Below the pieces are notes generated by a model that was not told the DNA's origin, did no database searches, and saw nothing but the letters and a program-made list of their open reading frames with translations. A program made the translations under genes and the position numbers. Below, in pieces: positions 37,688 through 49,646 of a stretch of 64,000 bases of DNA. This DNA is from DATFRY01 sp035489015 (GTDB lineage Bacteria; Myxococcota_A; Polyangia; Haliangiales; Haliangiaceae): NCBI GenBank assembly GCA_035489015.1, contig DATHKR010000056.1, positions 1 through 64,000 on the forward strand, in the 5' to 3' direction. Each line of letters opens with the position of its first letter. Position 1 is the first letter of the stretch.

Positions 37688-38980
37688 TTGGTCCGTTCAT
37701 GCAACGGCCTGGCGGCGCGCCTCGCGCTGCTCGGCACTCTATGCGGCGCCGGGAGATGGTCACTGGCGCAGACGACGACGGCGCCGTCGCCGCCGCCGTC
37801 GACGGCGCCCGAGCCGGCCCCCGAGCTGGCCCCCGAGCCGGAGCCCACCTTCCCGCTGCCCCTGGTCGCGATTCACGGCTTCGTCAGCCAGGGCGCGTTC
37901 CTGTCGACCGACAACGACTACCTGGGCCGCTCCGAGCGCGGCAGCTTCGAGTTCTTCGAGGCCGCGGTCAACGTGTCCACCGAGGTCGCCGACCGCCTGC
38001 GGGTCGGCGCCCAGCTGTTCACCCGCGACCTCGGCCCGGTCGGCAACTACGAGATGTCCCTCGACTGGGCCTACCTGGACTACCGCTGGCGCGAGTGGCT
38101 CGGCCTGCGGGCCGGGCGGATCAAGATGCCGATGGGGCTCTACAACGAGTACTCCGACATCGACGCCGCGCGCGTGCCGATCCTCTTGCCCCAGAGCGTC
38201 TATCCGATCGTCAGCCGCGACTTCCTCCTCGCCCAGACCGGCTTCTCGCTCTACGGCTCGCGCTCGCTGGACGCGGCCGGCGGCGCGGACTACCAGATCT
38301 TCGGCGGGACGATCTTCATCACCCAGTCCAGCTACGTCGACACGCCGGAGCTGCGCGACATCGACACCAAGGTGGTGGCCGGCGCACAGCTGTTCTGGCG
38401 CACCCCGGTGGTCGGCCTGCGGCTCGGCGCCAGCTACCTCCACGCCGACATCGCCTTCCACCTCCAGTACGACGCGTACACCACCGCCCAGCTGATCATG
38501 TCGGGCGCCGTCGAGCCGGGCTTCGACGGCAAGTTCGAGCTCGGCCTGCGCGACATCCACCTCGCGATCGGCTCGCTCGAGTACAGCATCGGCGACTGGG
38601 TGCTCGCCGCGGAGTACAGCCGCTGGTGGTTCGAGATCTACACCACCCTGCCGCTGCTGCCCGGCAGCCAGGAGGACAGCGAGCGCATGTACGGGATGGT
38701 CACCCGCCGTCTGCTCCCCTGGTTGGAGGCGGGCGCCTACTACTCGCTCTACTTCGTAGACCCCGACGACCGCGGTGGACACGGCGACCGCTTCGCCGCT
38801 CCCGACCGGGCGTTCCAGAAGGACCTCGCGGTCAGCGCCCGGTTCGACGTCAACGACTGGTGGCTGTGGAAGCTCGAGGCTCACTACATGGACGGGGCCG
38901 CCGACCTGTCGCCGGTCACCAACCCCGACCCGACCCGGCGCTGGGGCTTCTTCCTGGTGAAGACCACGGTCTCCTTCTAG
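37688..38980 (+). CDS. Phosphate-selective-porin-like outer-membrane protein
   Basis: A TTG start gives 430 residues: a signal peptide (LAARLALLGTLCGAGRWSLA), a Pro-rich linker and a beta-barrel with porin-like strands (AYLDYRWREWLGLRAGRIKM, LAAEYSRWWFEIY, WRTPVVGLRLGASY, terminal WGFFLVKTTVSF). The LRAGRIKMPMGLYNEY turn is typical of phosphate-selective porins (OprO/OprP). The next gene, 3 bp on, is a PstS-like protein, which supports a phosphate or anion theme. Confidence 0.8.
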   Translation: MVRSCNGLAARLALLGTLCGAGRWSLAQTTTAPSPPPSTAPEPAPELAPEPEPTFPLPLVAIHGFVSQGAFLSTDNDYLGRSERGSFEFFEAAVNVSTEVADRLRVGAQLFTRDLGPVGNYEMSLDWAYLDYRWREWLGLRAGRIKMPMGLYNEYSDIDAARVPILLPQSVYPIVSRDFLLAQTGFSLYGSRSLDAAGGADYQIFGGTIFITQSSYVDTPELRDIDTKVVAGAQLFWRTPVVGLRLGASYLHADIAFHLQYDAYTTAQLIMSGAVEPGFDGKFELGLRDIHLAIGSLEYSIGDWVLAAEYSRWWFEIYTTLPLLPGSQEDSERMYGMVTRRLLPWLEAGAYYSLYFVDPDDRGGHGDRFAAPDRAFQKDLAVSARFDVNDWWLWKLEAHYMDGAADLSPVTNPDPTRRWGFFLVKTTVSF

Positions 38981-38983
38981 ACG

Positions 38984-39475
38984 ATGGTGGACCCGATGAC
39001 ATGGCGAGGCAGAGCGCGCGCGGTCGCGTGGCTCGCCGCCTTCCTCGGCCTCGCCGCCGCCCAGGGGACTGCCGAGGAGCCGCGCTCCCTGCCCCCGCTC
39101 CGCGATGAAGCGACCAGCGAGTACCGCGTCGTCGTCCACCCCGACAATCCGGCCCGCGAGATCAACCGCGCCTTCGTGCGCGGCGCCTTCCTCAAGAAGA
39201 CGGTGACCTGGGGCGATGGCGAGACGATCCGCCCGGTCGACCTCGGCAAGATGTTCGCGGCGCGCCAGCGGTTCGCGCGCGAGGTGCTGAACAAGACGCC
39301 GGCCCAGCTGCGCGCCTACTGGAGCCAGCAGATCTTCTCCGGCAAGGGCGTGCCGCCACCCGAGGTCGACTCGGCTGCCGCGGTGATCGCCTACGTGCGG
39401 CGTCATCGCGGCGCGATCGGCTACCTGCCGGCCACGGTCGATCCGGCCGGCACCGTGGTGCTGGTGGTCAGATGA
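38984..39475 (+). CDS. Short PstS-like phosphate-binding domain protein
   Basis: The 163-residue secreted protein (signal ending near GLAAAQGTAE) matches the C-terminal part of PstS-like substrate-binding proteins: NPAREINRAFVRGAFLKKTV, TWGDGETIRPVDLG, YWSQQIFSGKGVPPPEVDS and GAIGYLPATV. It is too short for a full two-lobe transporter protein, so it probably acts as a sensor or adaptor. It lies between the porin and the hybrid kinase at 39498, which suggests a ligand-sensing unit. Confidence 0.82.
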   Translation: MVDPMTWRGRARAVAWLAAFLGLAAAQGTAEEPRSLPPLRDEATSEYRVVVHPDNPAREINRAFVRGAFLKKTVTWGDGETIRPVDLGKMFAARQRFAREVLNKTPAQLRAYWSQQIFSGKGVPPPEVDSAAAVIAYVRRHRGAIGYLPATVDPAGTVVLVVR

Positions 39476-39497
39476 GCGCCTCGCCCGGGAGCGGTGG

Positions 39498-42308
<2,811 letters not shown>

Positions 42309-42320
42309 CCCGGGCCTCGG

Positions 42321-43436
42321 CTACTCGCGCGCCGGGATGGTGAAGTAGAAGGTGCTCCCGCCGCTCGGTCCGCTCTCGACCCAGATCCGACCGCCGTGCT
42401 TCTCGACCGCTCGCTTGCACAGGGCCAGGCCGACGCCGGTGCCCGGCAGGGTCTCGCCGACCCGGTCGAACAGCCCGAAGACTCGCTCGCGCGCGGCCGG
42501 CGGGATACCGATCCCGTTGTCTCGCACGCCGATCTGCCAGCCGGACGGCTGGGCCTCGGCGGTCACGTGAACCCTGGGGTGCTCGCCGCCGCGGAACTTG
42601 ATCGCGTTCGCGAACAGGTTCTGGAAGATCTGCGCCAGCAGCACCGGGTTGGCGCGGAGGGTGGGCAGCGCGTCGCTGGTGACCTCGGCGCCGGACGACT
42701 CGATGTCCCCGCGGAGGTCGTCGACCACGCCGCGGAAGACCGCCCCGCACTCGGTGGGCGGGAAGACCTGCTCGGCCGCGCTCAGCCGCAAGAGGCGGTA
42801 GAGGTCGTCCAGCATGCGGCCCATCCGCTCCCCGGCCGCGACGATCCGCCTGAAGTGGCCGGCGGTCTCGTCGTCCAGGCGGCCCTCGAGCGATTCGGCC
42901 AGGATCTCGGTGAAGCCGACGATCGAGCGCAGCGGGGCGCGCAGGTCGTGCGAGATGGTCTGGTTGACGCTCTCCAGATCCGCCACCTTCTCGTGCAGCG
43001 CATCGGTGGCCCGCTCGAGCGCGGCGTTGAGCGCGCAGAGCTCGAGGTTGCGGCGGTGGAGCTCGACGAACACCTCCACCTTGTTTAGCAGCAGCTGCGG
43101 GTTGATCGGCTTGTACAGGAAGTCGACCGCGCCGACGTCGTAGCCGCGGAAGGCCGCCTCGTCGGAGCGGTCGCCGGCGGTCATGAAGATGATCGGGATC
43201 GACCGGGTCGACTCGGCGCCCCGCATCAGCTCGGCGGTCTCGTAGCCGTCCATCCCGGGCATCTGCACGTCGAGGAGGACCAGCGCGAACTCCTGCTTGA
43301 GCATGAGGCGGAGCGCCTCGTTGCCCGACCCGGCCCGGACCAGCCGTCGACCGGGATGGCGCAGGAGCTCCTCGAGGACGAGCAGGTTGTCCGGAACATC
43401 ATCGACCATGAGCACGCTGACCGACGACGGGATCAT
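42321..43436 (-). CDS. Soluble receiver-histidine kinase (REC-HisKA-HATPase)
   Basis: The 371-residue protein has no TM. The receiver domain comes first (VLLDVQMPGMDGYE, Lys in LYKPINPQ), followed by a coiled linker, HisKA with ISHDLRAPLRSIVGF, and HATPase_c with NLFANAIKFRGG, RDNGIGIPP and GTGVGLALCKR. This is a cytoplasmic relay kinase modulated through its own receiver. It is the last gene of a three-gene minus-strand operon with 43454 and 43851. Confidence 0.92.
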   Translation of the reverse strand: MIPSSVSVLMVDDVPDNLLVLEELLRHPGRRLVRAGSGNEALRLMLKQEFALVLLDVQMPGMDGYETAELMRGAESTRSIPIIFMTAGDRSDEAAFRGYDVGAVDFLYKPINPQLLLNKVEVFVELHRRNLELCALNAALERATDALHEKVADLESVNQTISHDLRAPLRSIVGFTEILAESLEGRLDDETAGHFRRIVAAGERMGRMLDDLYRLLRLSAAEQVFPPTECGAVFRGVVDDLRGDIESSGAEVTSDALPTLRANPVLLAQIFQNLFANAIKFRGGEHPRVHVTAEAQPSGWQIGVRDNGIGIPPAARERVFGLFDRVGETLPGTGVGLALCKRAVEKHGGRIWVESGPSGGSTFYFTIPARE

Positions 43437-43453
43437 GGGAGCTGCTCCCCCGG

Positions 43454-43846
43454 CTAGATCGCCGGCGTGTGGCGCTCGATGATGGAGAGGAGCTGGGACA
43501 GCTTGAGTGGCTTGGTGACCGTCGCGGCCGGAGCCAGCCCGAGGATCCGCTCGGTCAGCCGGTCGGCGGTCATCACCACGGTCGGGATGCGCGCCAGTGA
43601 CGGGTCGCGGGCCTGGGCGGCCCGGAACTCGACCCCGTCCATGATCGGCATGTTGAGGTCGAGCAGGATGAGGTCCGGGCGCAGGCTGCGCAGCAGCTCG
43701 AGCGCCTGGGCGCCGTCGTGGGCGCAGACCACCTGGTAGCCGGCCTCGCTCAGCACGTCGTCGAACGCCTCGCGGTTGTCGACGTCGTCGTCGATCACCA
43801 GGATCGAGACCTCCCTGGTCGGCAGGACGGCCGCCTGTGCCGTCAC
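43454..43846 (-). CDS. Single-domain response regulator
   Basis: The GTG start gives 130 residues. Asp is in LILLDLNMPIMDG, the acidic pocket is VIDDDVDNRE and the Lys is in TVTKPLKLSQ. No output domain. It starts 4 bp after the stop of the kinase at 43851 and ends 17 bp before the kinase at 42321. It is probably a phosphate shuttle between the two. Confidence 0.9.
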   Translation of the reverse strand: MTAQAAVLPTREVSILVIDDDVDNREAFDDVLSEAGYQVVCAHDGAQALELLRSLRPDLILLDLNMPIMDGVEFRAAQARDPSLARIPTVVMTADRLTERILGLAPAATVTKPLKLSQLLSIIERHTPAI

Positions 43847-43850
43847 TCGA

Positions 43851-45413
43851 TCACCCGATCGCTCCACCGGCCACGTGCTCCTCGACCATCGCCTCGCCAC
43901 TCGCGCGGGGCAGCGCCACCCTGGCGGTGTCCTCGAGCGGCAACTGCACGGTGAACCGCGACCCCTCGCCCGGCCGGCTCGCCACCTCGATGCCGCCCCC
44001 GTGGGCCTCGACCAGGTGGCGCGCGACCCACAGCCCGATGCCGAAGCCACCGTAGTGGCGCGCCGACACCGCGCGCTCGAACCGCTCGAAGATCCGGACC
44101 TGCTGCTCCTCGGCGATCCCGATCCCGTGGTCGATCACGGTGAGCCGGGCCAGCCGATCGTAGCGCTCCACAGCCACCTCAATCGGCCGCCCGCTGCCGA
44201 ACTTGATGGCGTTGGACAGGAGGTTCCCGATCACCGTCTCCAGCGCCATGGCGTCCCAGCACCCCGCCACGGGTTGCTCGGCGCGGACCACCAGCTTCGA
44301 CTCCGAGCGCTGGATCATCTCGCGGAAGCGGAGGGCGACCGCGCGGACCAGGTCGGACAGGTCGAGCTCGACCGGGCACAGCGAGATCCGCCCGGCGGTG
44401 ATCCGGGTGACGTCGAGCAGGCTGCTGATGAGCGCGGTCAACCGGTCGACCTGGCGAGAGGCGCGGACGAGCTTGCCGGCCAGCTTCTCGGGCAGGTCCA
44501 CGCCCGGCCCCGGGTTGCGGACCAGCAGCATGACGCTGGCCAGGTTCAGCTCCAGGGCGGTGACCGGCGTCCTCAGCTCGTGCGACGCGATCGACAGGAA
44601 CTCATCGCGTGCCTTGACCGCCTCGCGCAGCTCCTGCTCGGCGCGCTTGCGGTCCGTGATGTCCTGGATGACCGCGACCGAGTGCTCGGGCCGCCCGTCA
44701 GCCCCGCTGACCGACGACAGGGTCTCGCTGACCCACACCGTCGAGCCGTCCGGCCGCACGTAGCGCTTCTCGATCTGGCTGCTGTGCCCGCCGGCCAGGC
44801 GCTCGAACGCGCTCGCGGTGGCGGCGGCGTCGTCGGGGTGGGTCATGTCCTCGTCGCGCAGCGACCGCATCACGTCGAACGGGCGGCCGACCAGGTCGCT
44901 GAAGCGCTGGTTGGCGGAGCCGATGCGGCCGTCGAGATTGATGAGCGCGATGCCGACCGCGACCTGGCTGAAGATCGCGCTCAGCCGACCCTCGCGCTCG
45001 CGCACCTGGGCGATCGCTTCGCGCCGCTCGCGCCGCACCTCGACCTCGCGCAGCTCGCGCTCCACCGCCGGGGCCAGCCGGGTCAGCCGGCCCTTGACCA
45101 GGAAGTCGTGCGCGCCGGCCTTGAGCGCGCCGACCGCGGTCTCCTCGCCGATCGCGCCGGAGATGATGATGAACGGGAGGTCCGAGCCGCTCTCCTTCAG
45201 CACGCCGAGCGCGGCCCGCGCGTCGAACTCCGGCATGTTGTAGTCGGACAGGACGACGTCCCACTCCCTGGTCGCCAGCGCCTCGCGCAGGGCGTCGGCG
45301 GTGTCGACGCGGATGTGCTCCACCTCGTAGCCGGAGCGGGACAGCTCGCGCAGGAGCAGCTCGGCGTCGTCCTCGCAGTCCTCGACCAGCAGCGCTCGCA
45401 GAGGTTTCTTCAT
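43851..45413 (-). CDS. Receiver-PAS-histidine kinase (REC-PAS-HisKA-HATPase)
   Basis: The ATG at 45413 gives 520 residues. It starts directly in a receiver (MKKPLRALLVEDCEDDAE, Asp in VVLSDYNMPEFDA). A PAS domain follows (AIFSQVAVGIALINLDGRIG to VRPDGSTVWVSETLS with a PAC motif), then HisKA with IASHELRTPVTALE and HATPase_c with NLLSNAIKFGSG, DHGIGIAEE and GGFGIGLWVARH. It is soluble. It is the first gene of the minus-strand operon and divergent from the chemosensory operon. Confidence 0.92.
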   Translation of the reverse strand: MKKPLRALLVEDCEDDAELLLRELSRSGYEVEHIRVDTADALREALATREWDVVLSDYNMPEFDARAALGVLKESGSDLPFIIISGAIGEETAVGALKAGAHDFLVKGRLTRLAPAVERELREVEVRRERREAIAQVREREGRLSAIFSQVAVGIALINLDGRIGSANQRFSDLVGRPFDVMRSLRDEDMTHPDDAAATASAFERLAGGHSSQIEKRYVRPDGSTVWVSETLSSVSGADGRPEHSVAVIQDITDRKRAEQELREAVKARDEFLSIASHELRTPVTALELNLASVMLLVRNPGPGVDLPEKLAGKLVRASRQVDRLTALISSLLDVTRITAGRISLCPVELDLSDLVRAVALRFREMIQRSESKLVVRAEQPVAGCWDAMALETVIGNLLSNAIKFGSGRPIEVAVERYDRLARLTVIDHGIGIAEEQQVRIFERFERAVSARHYGGFGIGLWVARHLVEAHGGGIEVASRPGEGSRFTVQLPLEDTARVALPRASGEAMVEEHVAGGAIG

Positions 45414-45565
45414 CGGTGCGGTGCCGGCGCGTGCCGGCTTCTCCACGAGCGTACATCGGGAATCACACCGGCGATCGCGATCCATCGAACCGTGCGTTGA
45501 CCCGATGCGGGTGAGCCCCGCGTGCGCGCGATTGTTCGCTCCTTGACTCGCGAGCAGGTTGGGCG

Positions 45566-46117
45566 ATGCTGGAGATGGGGAGCGCCGAGCCGCGGAGGTT
45601 CGGCGAAGGCAGGCCCTTGCGGCCTCGGGGGTGTGCGCGTTTGAGCAGTGACGAGAGTCGAGCGTCGGTCGTGTGTCGAGTGGGAACCCGGCTGTGCGCG
45701 GTACCGCTCGACCAGGTGGTCGAGACGATGCGCGCGCTGGCGGTGGAGCCGCTGCCCGGTGCGCCCGCGTTCGTCGCCGGCGTCTCGATCATCCGCGGCG
45801 CGCCGGTCCCGGTGGTCGACGCCGCCGCGCTGCTCGACGGCGCGGCGACGCGAGAGGTCGCTACCCGCCCGGGCCGGCTCGTGACCTTGCGGGTGGGCGA
45901 GCGCCACGTGGCGCTGGCGGTCGACGAGGTGCTCGGCGTGCGCGCGATCCCGGCCGCCGACCTGCGCGAGCTGCCGCCGCTCCTCGGTGAGGCGCGCGGC
46001 GACGGGGTCGCCTGGCTCGGCGCGCACGACGACGGGCTCCTGGTCGTCCTCGAGGGGACCCGCCTGATCCCCGACTCGCTGTGGGCCGCGCTCGCGCTGG
46101 TCGAGGCGAGCCCTTGA
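45566..46117 (+). CDS. cheW: CheW-type coupling protein (WspB position)
   Basis: The 183-residue ORF has the CheW fold from about residue 36: VCRVGTRLCAVPLDQVVETM, SIIRGAPVPVVDAAALL and VALAVDEVLGVRAIPAADL. It couples a receptor to CheA. The first 25 codons have atypical third positions, so the real start may be the TTG at 45641, which leaves nine residues before the domain. Its stop overlaps the TTG of cheR. It is the first gene of the chemosensory operon. Confidence 0.85.
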   Translation: MLEMGSAEPRRFGEGRPLRPRGCARLSSDESRASVVCRVGTRLCAVPLDQVVETMRALAVEPLPGAPAFVAGVSIIRGAPVPVVDAAALLDGAATREVATRPGRLVTLRVGERHVALAVDEVLGVRAIPAADLRELPPLLGEARGDGVAWLGAHDDGLLVVLEGTRLIPDSLWAALALVEASP

Positions 46118-47631
46118 GGCCGTCGCCGGCAGCGGACGACGTCCTGCGCTTCCGCGAGGCCATCGCCCGGCACTTCGGGCTCCAGTTCGACGACAGCAAG
46201 CTCGGCTTCCTGACCGACGTGCTGTGGCGGCGGCTCGACGCCGGACGCGACGGTGGCTCCGACTACCTGGCCCGCCTCGAGCGCGGCCCCACCACCCAGG
46301 AGGTGGCCGGCCTGGCGCCGGAGCTGACGGTCCCGGAGACGTACTTCTTCCGCAACATCGATCAATTCCGCGCCTTCTCGGAGGTCGTCCTCCCCGAGCG
46401 GATGCGGGCACGCGGGGCCCACCGGGTCCTCCACATCCTCTCGGCCGGCTGCGCCACCGGCGAGGAGCCCTACAGCGCGGCGATCGCCGTGCGCGAGCTC
46501 GGCCTGGATCCGTCGTGGGAGGTGTCGATCCGCGCGATCGACCTCAACCTCACCGTGCTGGAACGCGCGGCGCGCGGTCTGTACTCGACCTGGGCGATGC
46601 GCGAGATGCCGCCGGCCACCCAGGCGCGCTGGTTCCGCCAGACCGGCCGCGATCTCCACCTCGACGACGCGATCCGCGCGCGGGTCAGCTTCTCCCAGCG
46701 CAACCTGGCCGACGAGGACGCGGAGCTGTGGCGGCCCGGCTACTTCGACGTCGTCTTCTGCCGCAACGTCCTCATGTACTTCACGCCGCGCGCCGCGCAG
46801 GCGGTGGTGGACCGCATCTCGCGCTCGCTGGCGCCGGGCGGCTTCCTGTTCCTGGGCCACGCCGAGACCCTGCGCGGCCTGTCGCACGATTTCCACCTGT
46901 GCCACACCCACGGCACGTTCTACTACCGCCGCAAGGCGGCCGACGAGCTCGAGGTCGCGCACGCGCGCACCGACGAGCTGGACCCATCCTTCCCGGCCCT
47001 GACCATCGCGCCGGCCGACCTCCTGGCCGATTCGTGGGTCGAGGCGATCGGCCGCGCGGCCGAGCGGATCCGCGCGCTCTCGCGCCAGTACGACCCGACG
47101 CCGGGTAGGCCCGGTCCGGCCGGGCGCGGATGGGACCTGCGCTCGCCGCTCGAGCTCCTCCGCCAGGAGCGCTACGGCGATGCGCTCGGCGCGCTCGAGG
47201 CGCTGCCGCCCGAGTCGGCCCGCGATCCAGACGTGCGCCTGCTCGAGGCGGTGCTGCTCGCCCACAGCGGCGCGCTGCCCGGCGCCGAGGTGGCGTGCCG
47301 CGCCCTGCTCGAGCTCGACGAGCTCAACGCCGGCGCGCACTACGTGCTCGCGCTGTGCCGCGAGGGGACCGGGGATCCGGCCGGCGCGACCGAGCACGAC
47401 CAGGTCGCCGCCTACCTCGACCCGAGCTTCGCCATGCCGCGCCTCCACCTCGGCCTCATGGCCCGCCGCGGCGGTGACCAGGACGGTGCCTGTCGCCAGC
47501 TGAGCCAGGCGCTCGACCTCATCCAGCGCGAGGACTCGTCGCGGCTGCTCTTCTTCGGCGGCGGGTTCAACCGCGAGGCGCTGACCGCGCTGTGCCGCGA
47601 CGCGCTCGCCGCATGCGGAGGTGGGGCGTGA
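46114..47631 (+). CDS. cheR: CheR methyltransferase with C-terminal TPR region (WspC-like)
   Basis: The TTG start (TTGA overlap with cheW) gives 505 residues. The N-terminal CheR domain has the SAM site LSAGCATGEEPYS and the PETYFFRNIDQF, CRNVLMYFTPRAAQAVV and GGFLFLGHAETL blocks. The C-terminal third holds TPR-like repeats (LLEAVLLAHSGALPGAEVAC, ALLELDELNAGAHYVLALCR, PRLHLGLMARRGGDQDGACR). WspC and FrzF have the same CheR-TPR form. It methylates the receptor at 48168. Confidence 0.92.
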   Translation: MRPSPAADDVLRFREAIARHFGLQFDDSKLGFLTDVLWRRLDAGRDGGSDYLARLERGPTTQEVAGLAPELTVPETYFFRNIDQFRAFSEVVLPERMRARGAHRVLHILSAGCATGEEPYSAAIAVRELGLDPSWEVSIRAIDLNLTVLERAARGLYSTWAMREMPPATQARWFRQTGRDLHLDDAIRARVSFSQRNLADEDAELWRPGYFDVVFCRNVLMYFTPRAAQAVVDRISRSLAPGGFLFLGHAETLRGLSHDFHLCHTHGTFYYRRKAADELEVAHARTDELDPSFPALTIAPADLLADSWVEAIGRAAERIRALSRQYDPTPGRPGPAGRGWDLRSPLELLRQERYGDALGALEALPPESARDPDVRLLEAVLLAHSGALPGAEVACRALLELDELNAGAHYVLALCREGTGDPAGATEHDQVAAYLDPSFAMPRLHLGLMARRGGDQDGACRQLSQALDLIQREDSSRLLFFGGGFNREALTALCRDALAACGGGA

Positions 47632-48164
47632 CCGCCGGGCCGGACGACCTGACCGGGCACGCGGCCAGGCTGCGGCGCGAGTTCGACGGCGGGTTCGCCC
47701 GGCCGTTCGCCACCGCCGGGTCGGATGGCGTCGAGCTGCTCGCCATTCGCGTGGCCGGCCACGGGTACGCGATCCGGCTGGCCGAGATCGCCGGGCTGTT
47801 CGCCGACCGGACGGTCACGCCGGTACCCGGCCCGCTGCCCGAGTTGCGCGGCCTGGCCAACCTGCGCGGCGCGCTGGTGCCGGTCTATGATCTGGGCCTC
47901 CTCCTGGGCCACCCGGCCGGCGACGCGCCGCGCTGGCTGGCGCTGGCCACGGCCCGCCGCGTCGCGCTCGCCTTCGACGGGCTGGACGGCCACACCGTCG
48001 CGGCGCCGGACGCCATCGCGATGGAGCCGGGCGAGGGCCGCGCGCTTCGCCAGATCGTGCACCGCGCCGACGGCGCCGGTCAGCTGCTCCTCCTCCACCT
48101 CCCTTCCCTGCTCGACGACATCGCCGCCCGCGCCCGCCGCGCCGGCGGCCCCGAAGGACGATAG
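47628..48164 (+). CDS. cheW: Second CheW-type coupling protein (WspD position)
   Basis: The GTG start (GTGA overlap with cheR) gives 178 residues. The CheW domain spans ELLAIRVAGHGYAIRLAEIA, LRGLANLRGALVPVYDLGLL and IVHRADGAGQLLLLHLPSLL. Two CheW genes around cheR is the wspB-C-D layout. The N-terminal 35 residues are an Arg-rich extension. The MCP gene starts 3 bp later. Confidence 0.9.
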   Translation: MTAGPDDLTGHAARLRREFDGGFARPFATAGSDGVELLAIRVAGHGYAIRLAEIAGLFADRTVTPVPGPLPELRGLANLRGALVPVYDLGLLLGHPAGDAPRWLALATARRVALAFDGLDGHTVAAPDAIAMEPGEGRALRQIVHRADGAGQLLLLHLPSLLDDIAARARRAGGPEGR

Positions 48165-48167
48165 ACC

Positions 48168-49646
48168 ATGGCCCGAGAAACGACCTTTGCCCGCAAGATC
48201 GCGCTCGGCTTCGCGGGCGCCGTGGTTCTGACGCTGTCGATCGGCGCGGTCGCCATCTTCGCCCTGCGCAGCGTGACCGCCAGCAAGGACGCGGTCATCC
48301 AGCGCGACGTGCAGCTCATGGTCGGCGCCGAGCGCCTGCGGACCGGGATCGAGCGCAAGAGCTCCGCCTCGCGCGCCTTCCTCCTCGGCCGAGCCGAGCG
48401 CTTCGTCGAGGAGCTGAACGAGGGGCGGCGCGGCTTCACCGAGGTGGTCGGCCACATGAAGGGCCTGCTCCACACCCCGGAGGGCGAGCGGCTGCTCGAG
48501 GCGATCGTGGAGGCCGACGCCCAGCACGAGCGCGCCCGGGATCAGGTCATCGAGTTCCGCCGCACCGACGCCACCCCCGAGGCGGTCCAGCGCCTGTGGG
48601 AGGAGCTGACCGTCCCGACCCGCGCGGTGCTCGACCGCAACGTGAAGGCCCTCGTGGACCGCGATGAGAAGCTCCTGGAGGAAGCGCGCGCCGCCTCGAA
48701 CGACACCGCCACCTCGGCCATCGAGCTGGTCATCGCCATCGCGGTCATCGCAGCGCTGTTCGCGATCGGCATCGCGGTGTTCCTGGGGCGCGGGCTGGGC
48801 CGCCAGATCGGGACGGCGGTGGGCCAGGTGCAGAGCTCGTCGGCCGAGCTGCAGTCCTCGGCCACCGAGCAGGCGACCGGGTCCAGGGAGCAGGCGACCG
48901 CGATGAACGAGGTCTCCACGACGATGAGCGAGCTCCTGGCCACCTCGCGCCAGATCGCCGAGAGCGCCCAGCGAGTGGCGCAGATCGCCGATCAGACCGC
49001 CGGCGCGGCCCGCTCCGGCGAGGGCACGGTCGAGCTCGCCGACCAGTCGATCGGCGGCATCCGCCGGCACGTCGACCTGGTGGTGACCCACATGCTCGAG
49101 CTGGGCAAGAAGTCGCAGCAGATCGGTTCGGTGCTCGACATCGTCTCGGAGCTGGCCGAGCAGACCAACATACTCTCGATCAACGCCACCATCGAGGCGG
49201 CCGGGGCCGGCGAGGGGGGCAAGCGCTTCGCGGTGGTGGCCGACGAGATCCGCAAGCTGTCCGACCGCGTGACCGGCTCGGCCAAGGAGATCCGCGGGCT
49301 CATCGACGAGGTGCGGGCCGCCGTCAACACCACGGTGATGGCGACCGAGACCATGTCCAAGGCGGTCGACGGCGGCTCGCGCCAGTTCGGCGACGTGGCC
49401 GGGTCGTTCAAGCAGATCGGCGGGATGGTGATGACCACGACCCAGGCGGCGCGCGAGATCGAGCTCTCCACCAAGCAGCAGACCACCGCGGTCGAGCAGG
49501 TCAACGTCGCGATCAACAACGTGGCCCAGGCCACCCGCGAGAACGAGACCAGCTCGAGCCAGACCCTGCAGACCGCGTCGCAGCTGGCCGGGCTGTCGCG
49601 CGACCTGCTCCGCCTGGTCGAGCCGCAGGGGATGGCGCGCGCGTGA
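48168..49646 (+). CDS. Methyl-accepting chemotaxis protein, apparently without HAMP
   Basis: A 492-residue receptor: TM1 about 11-33, a helical periplasmic four-helix-bundle-like domain (about 38-183), TM2 about 186-206, then directly the signalling helices. After TM2 (LGRGLGRQIGTAVGQVQSSS) no HAMP-like sequence is seen before the methylation helix. The hairpin tip reads EQTNILSINATIEAAGAGEG at about 331-350 where ALNAAIEAARAGE is usual. It is the only receptor in the operon (WspA place) and presumably feeds CheA at 49643. Confidence 0.92.
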   Translation: MARETTFARKIALGFAGAVVLTLSIGAVAIFALRSVTASKDAVIQRDVQLMVGAERLRTGIERKSSASRAFLLGRAERFVEELNEGRRGFTEVVGHMKGLLHTPEGERLLEAIVEADAQHERARDQVIEFRRTDATPEAVQRLWEELTVPTRAVLDRNVKALVDRDEKLLEEARAASNDTATSAIELVIAIAVIAALFAIGIAVFLGRGLGRQIGTAVGQVQSSSAELQSSATEQATGSREQATAMNEVSTTMSELLATSRQIAESAQRVAQIADQTAGAARSGEGTVELADQSIGGIRRHVDLVVTHMLELGKKSQQIGSVLDIVSELAEQTNILSINATIEAAGAGEGGKRFAVVADEIRKLSDRVTGSAKEIRGLIDEVRAAVNTTVMATETMSKAVDGGSRQFGDVAGSFKQIGGMVMTTTQAAREIELSTKQQTTAVEQVNVAINNVAQATRENETSSSQTLQTASQLAGLSRDLLRLVEPQGMARA

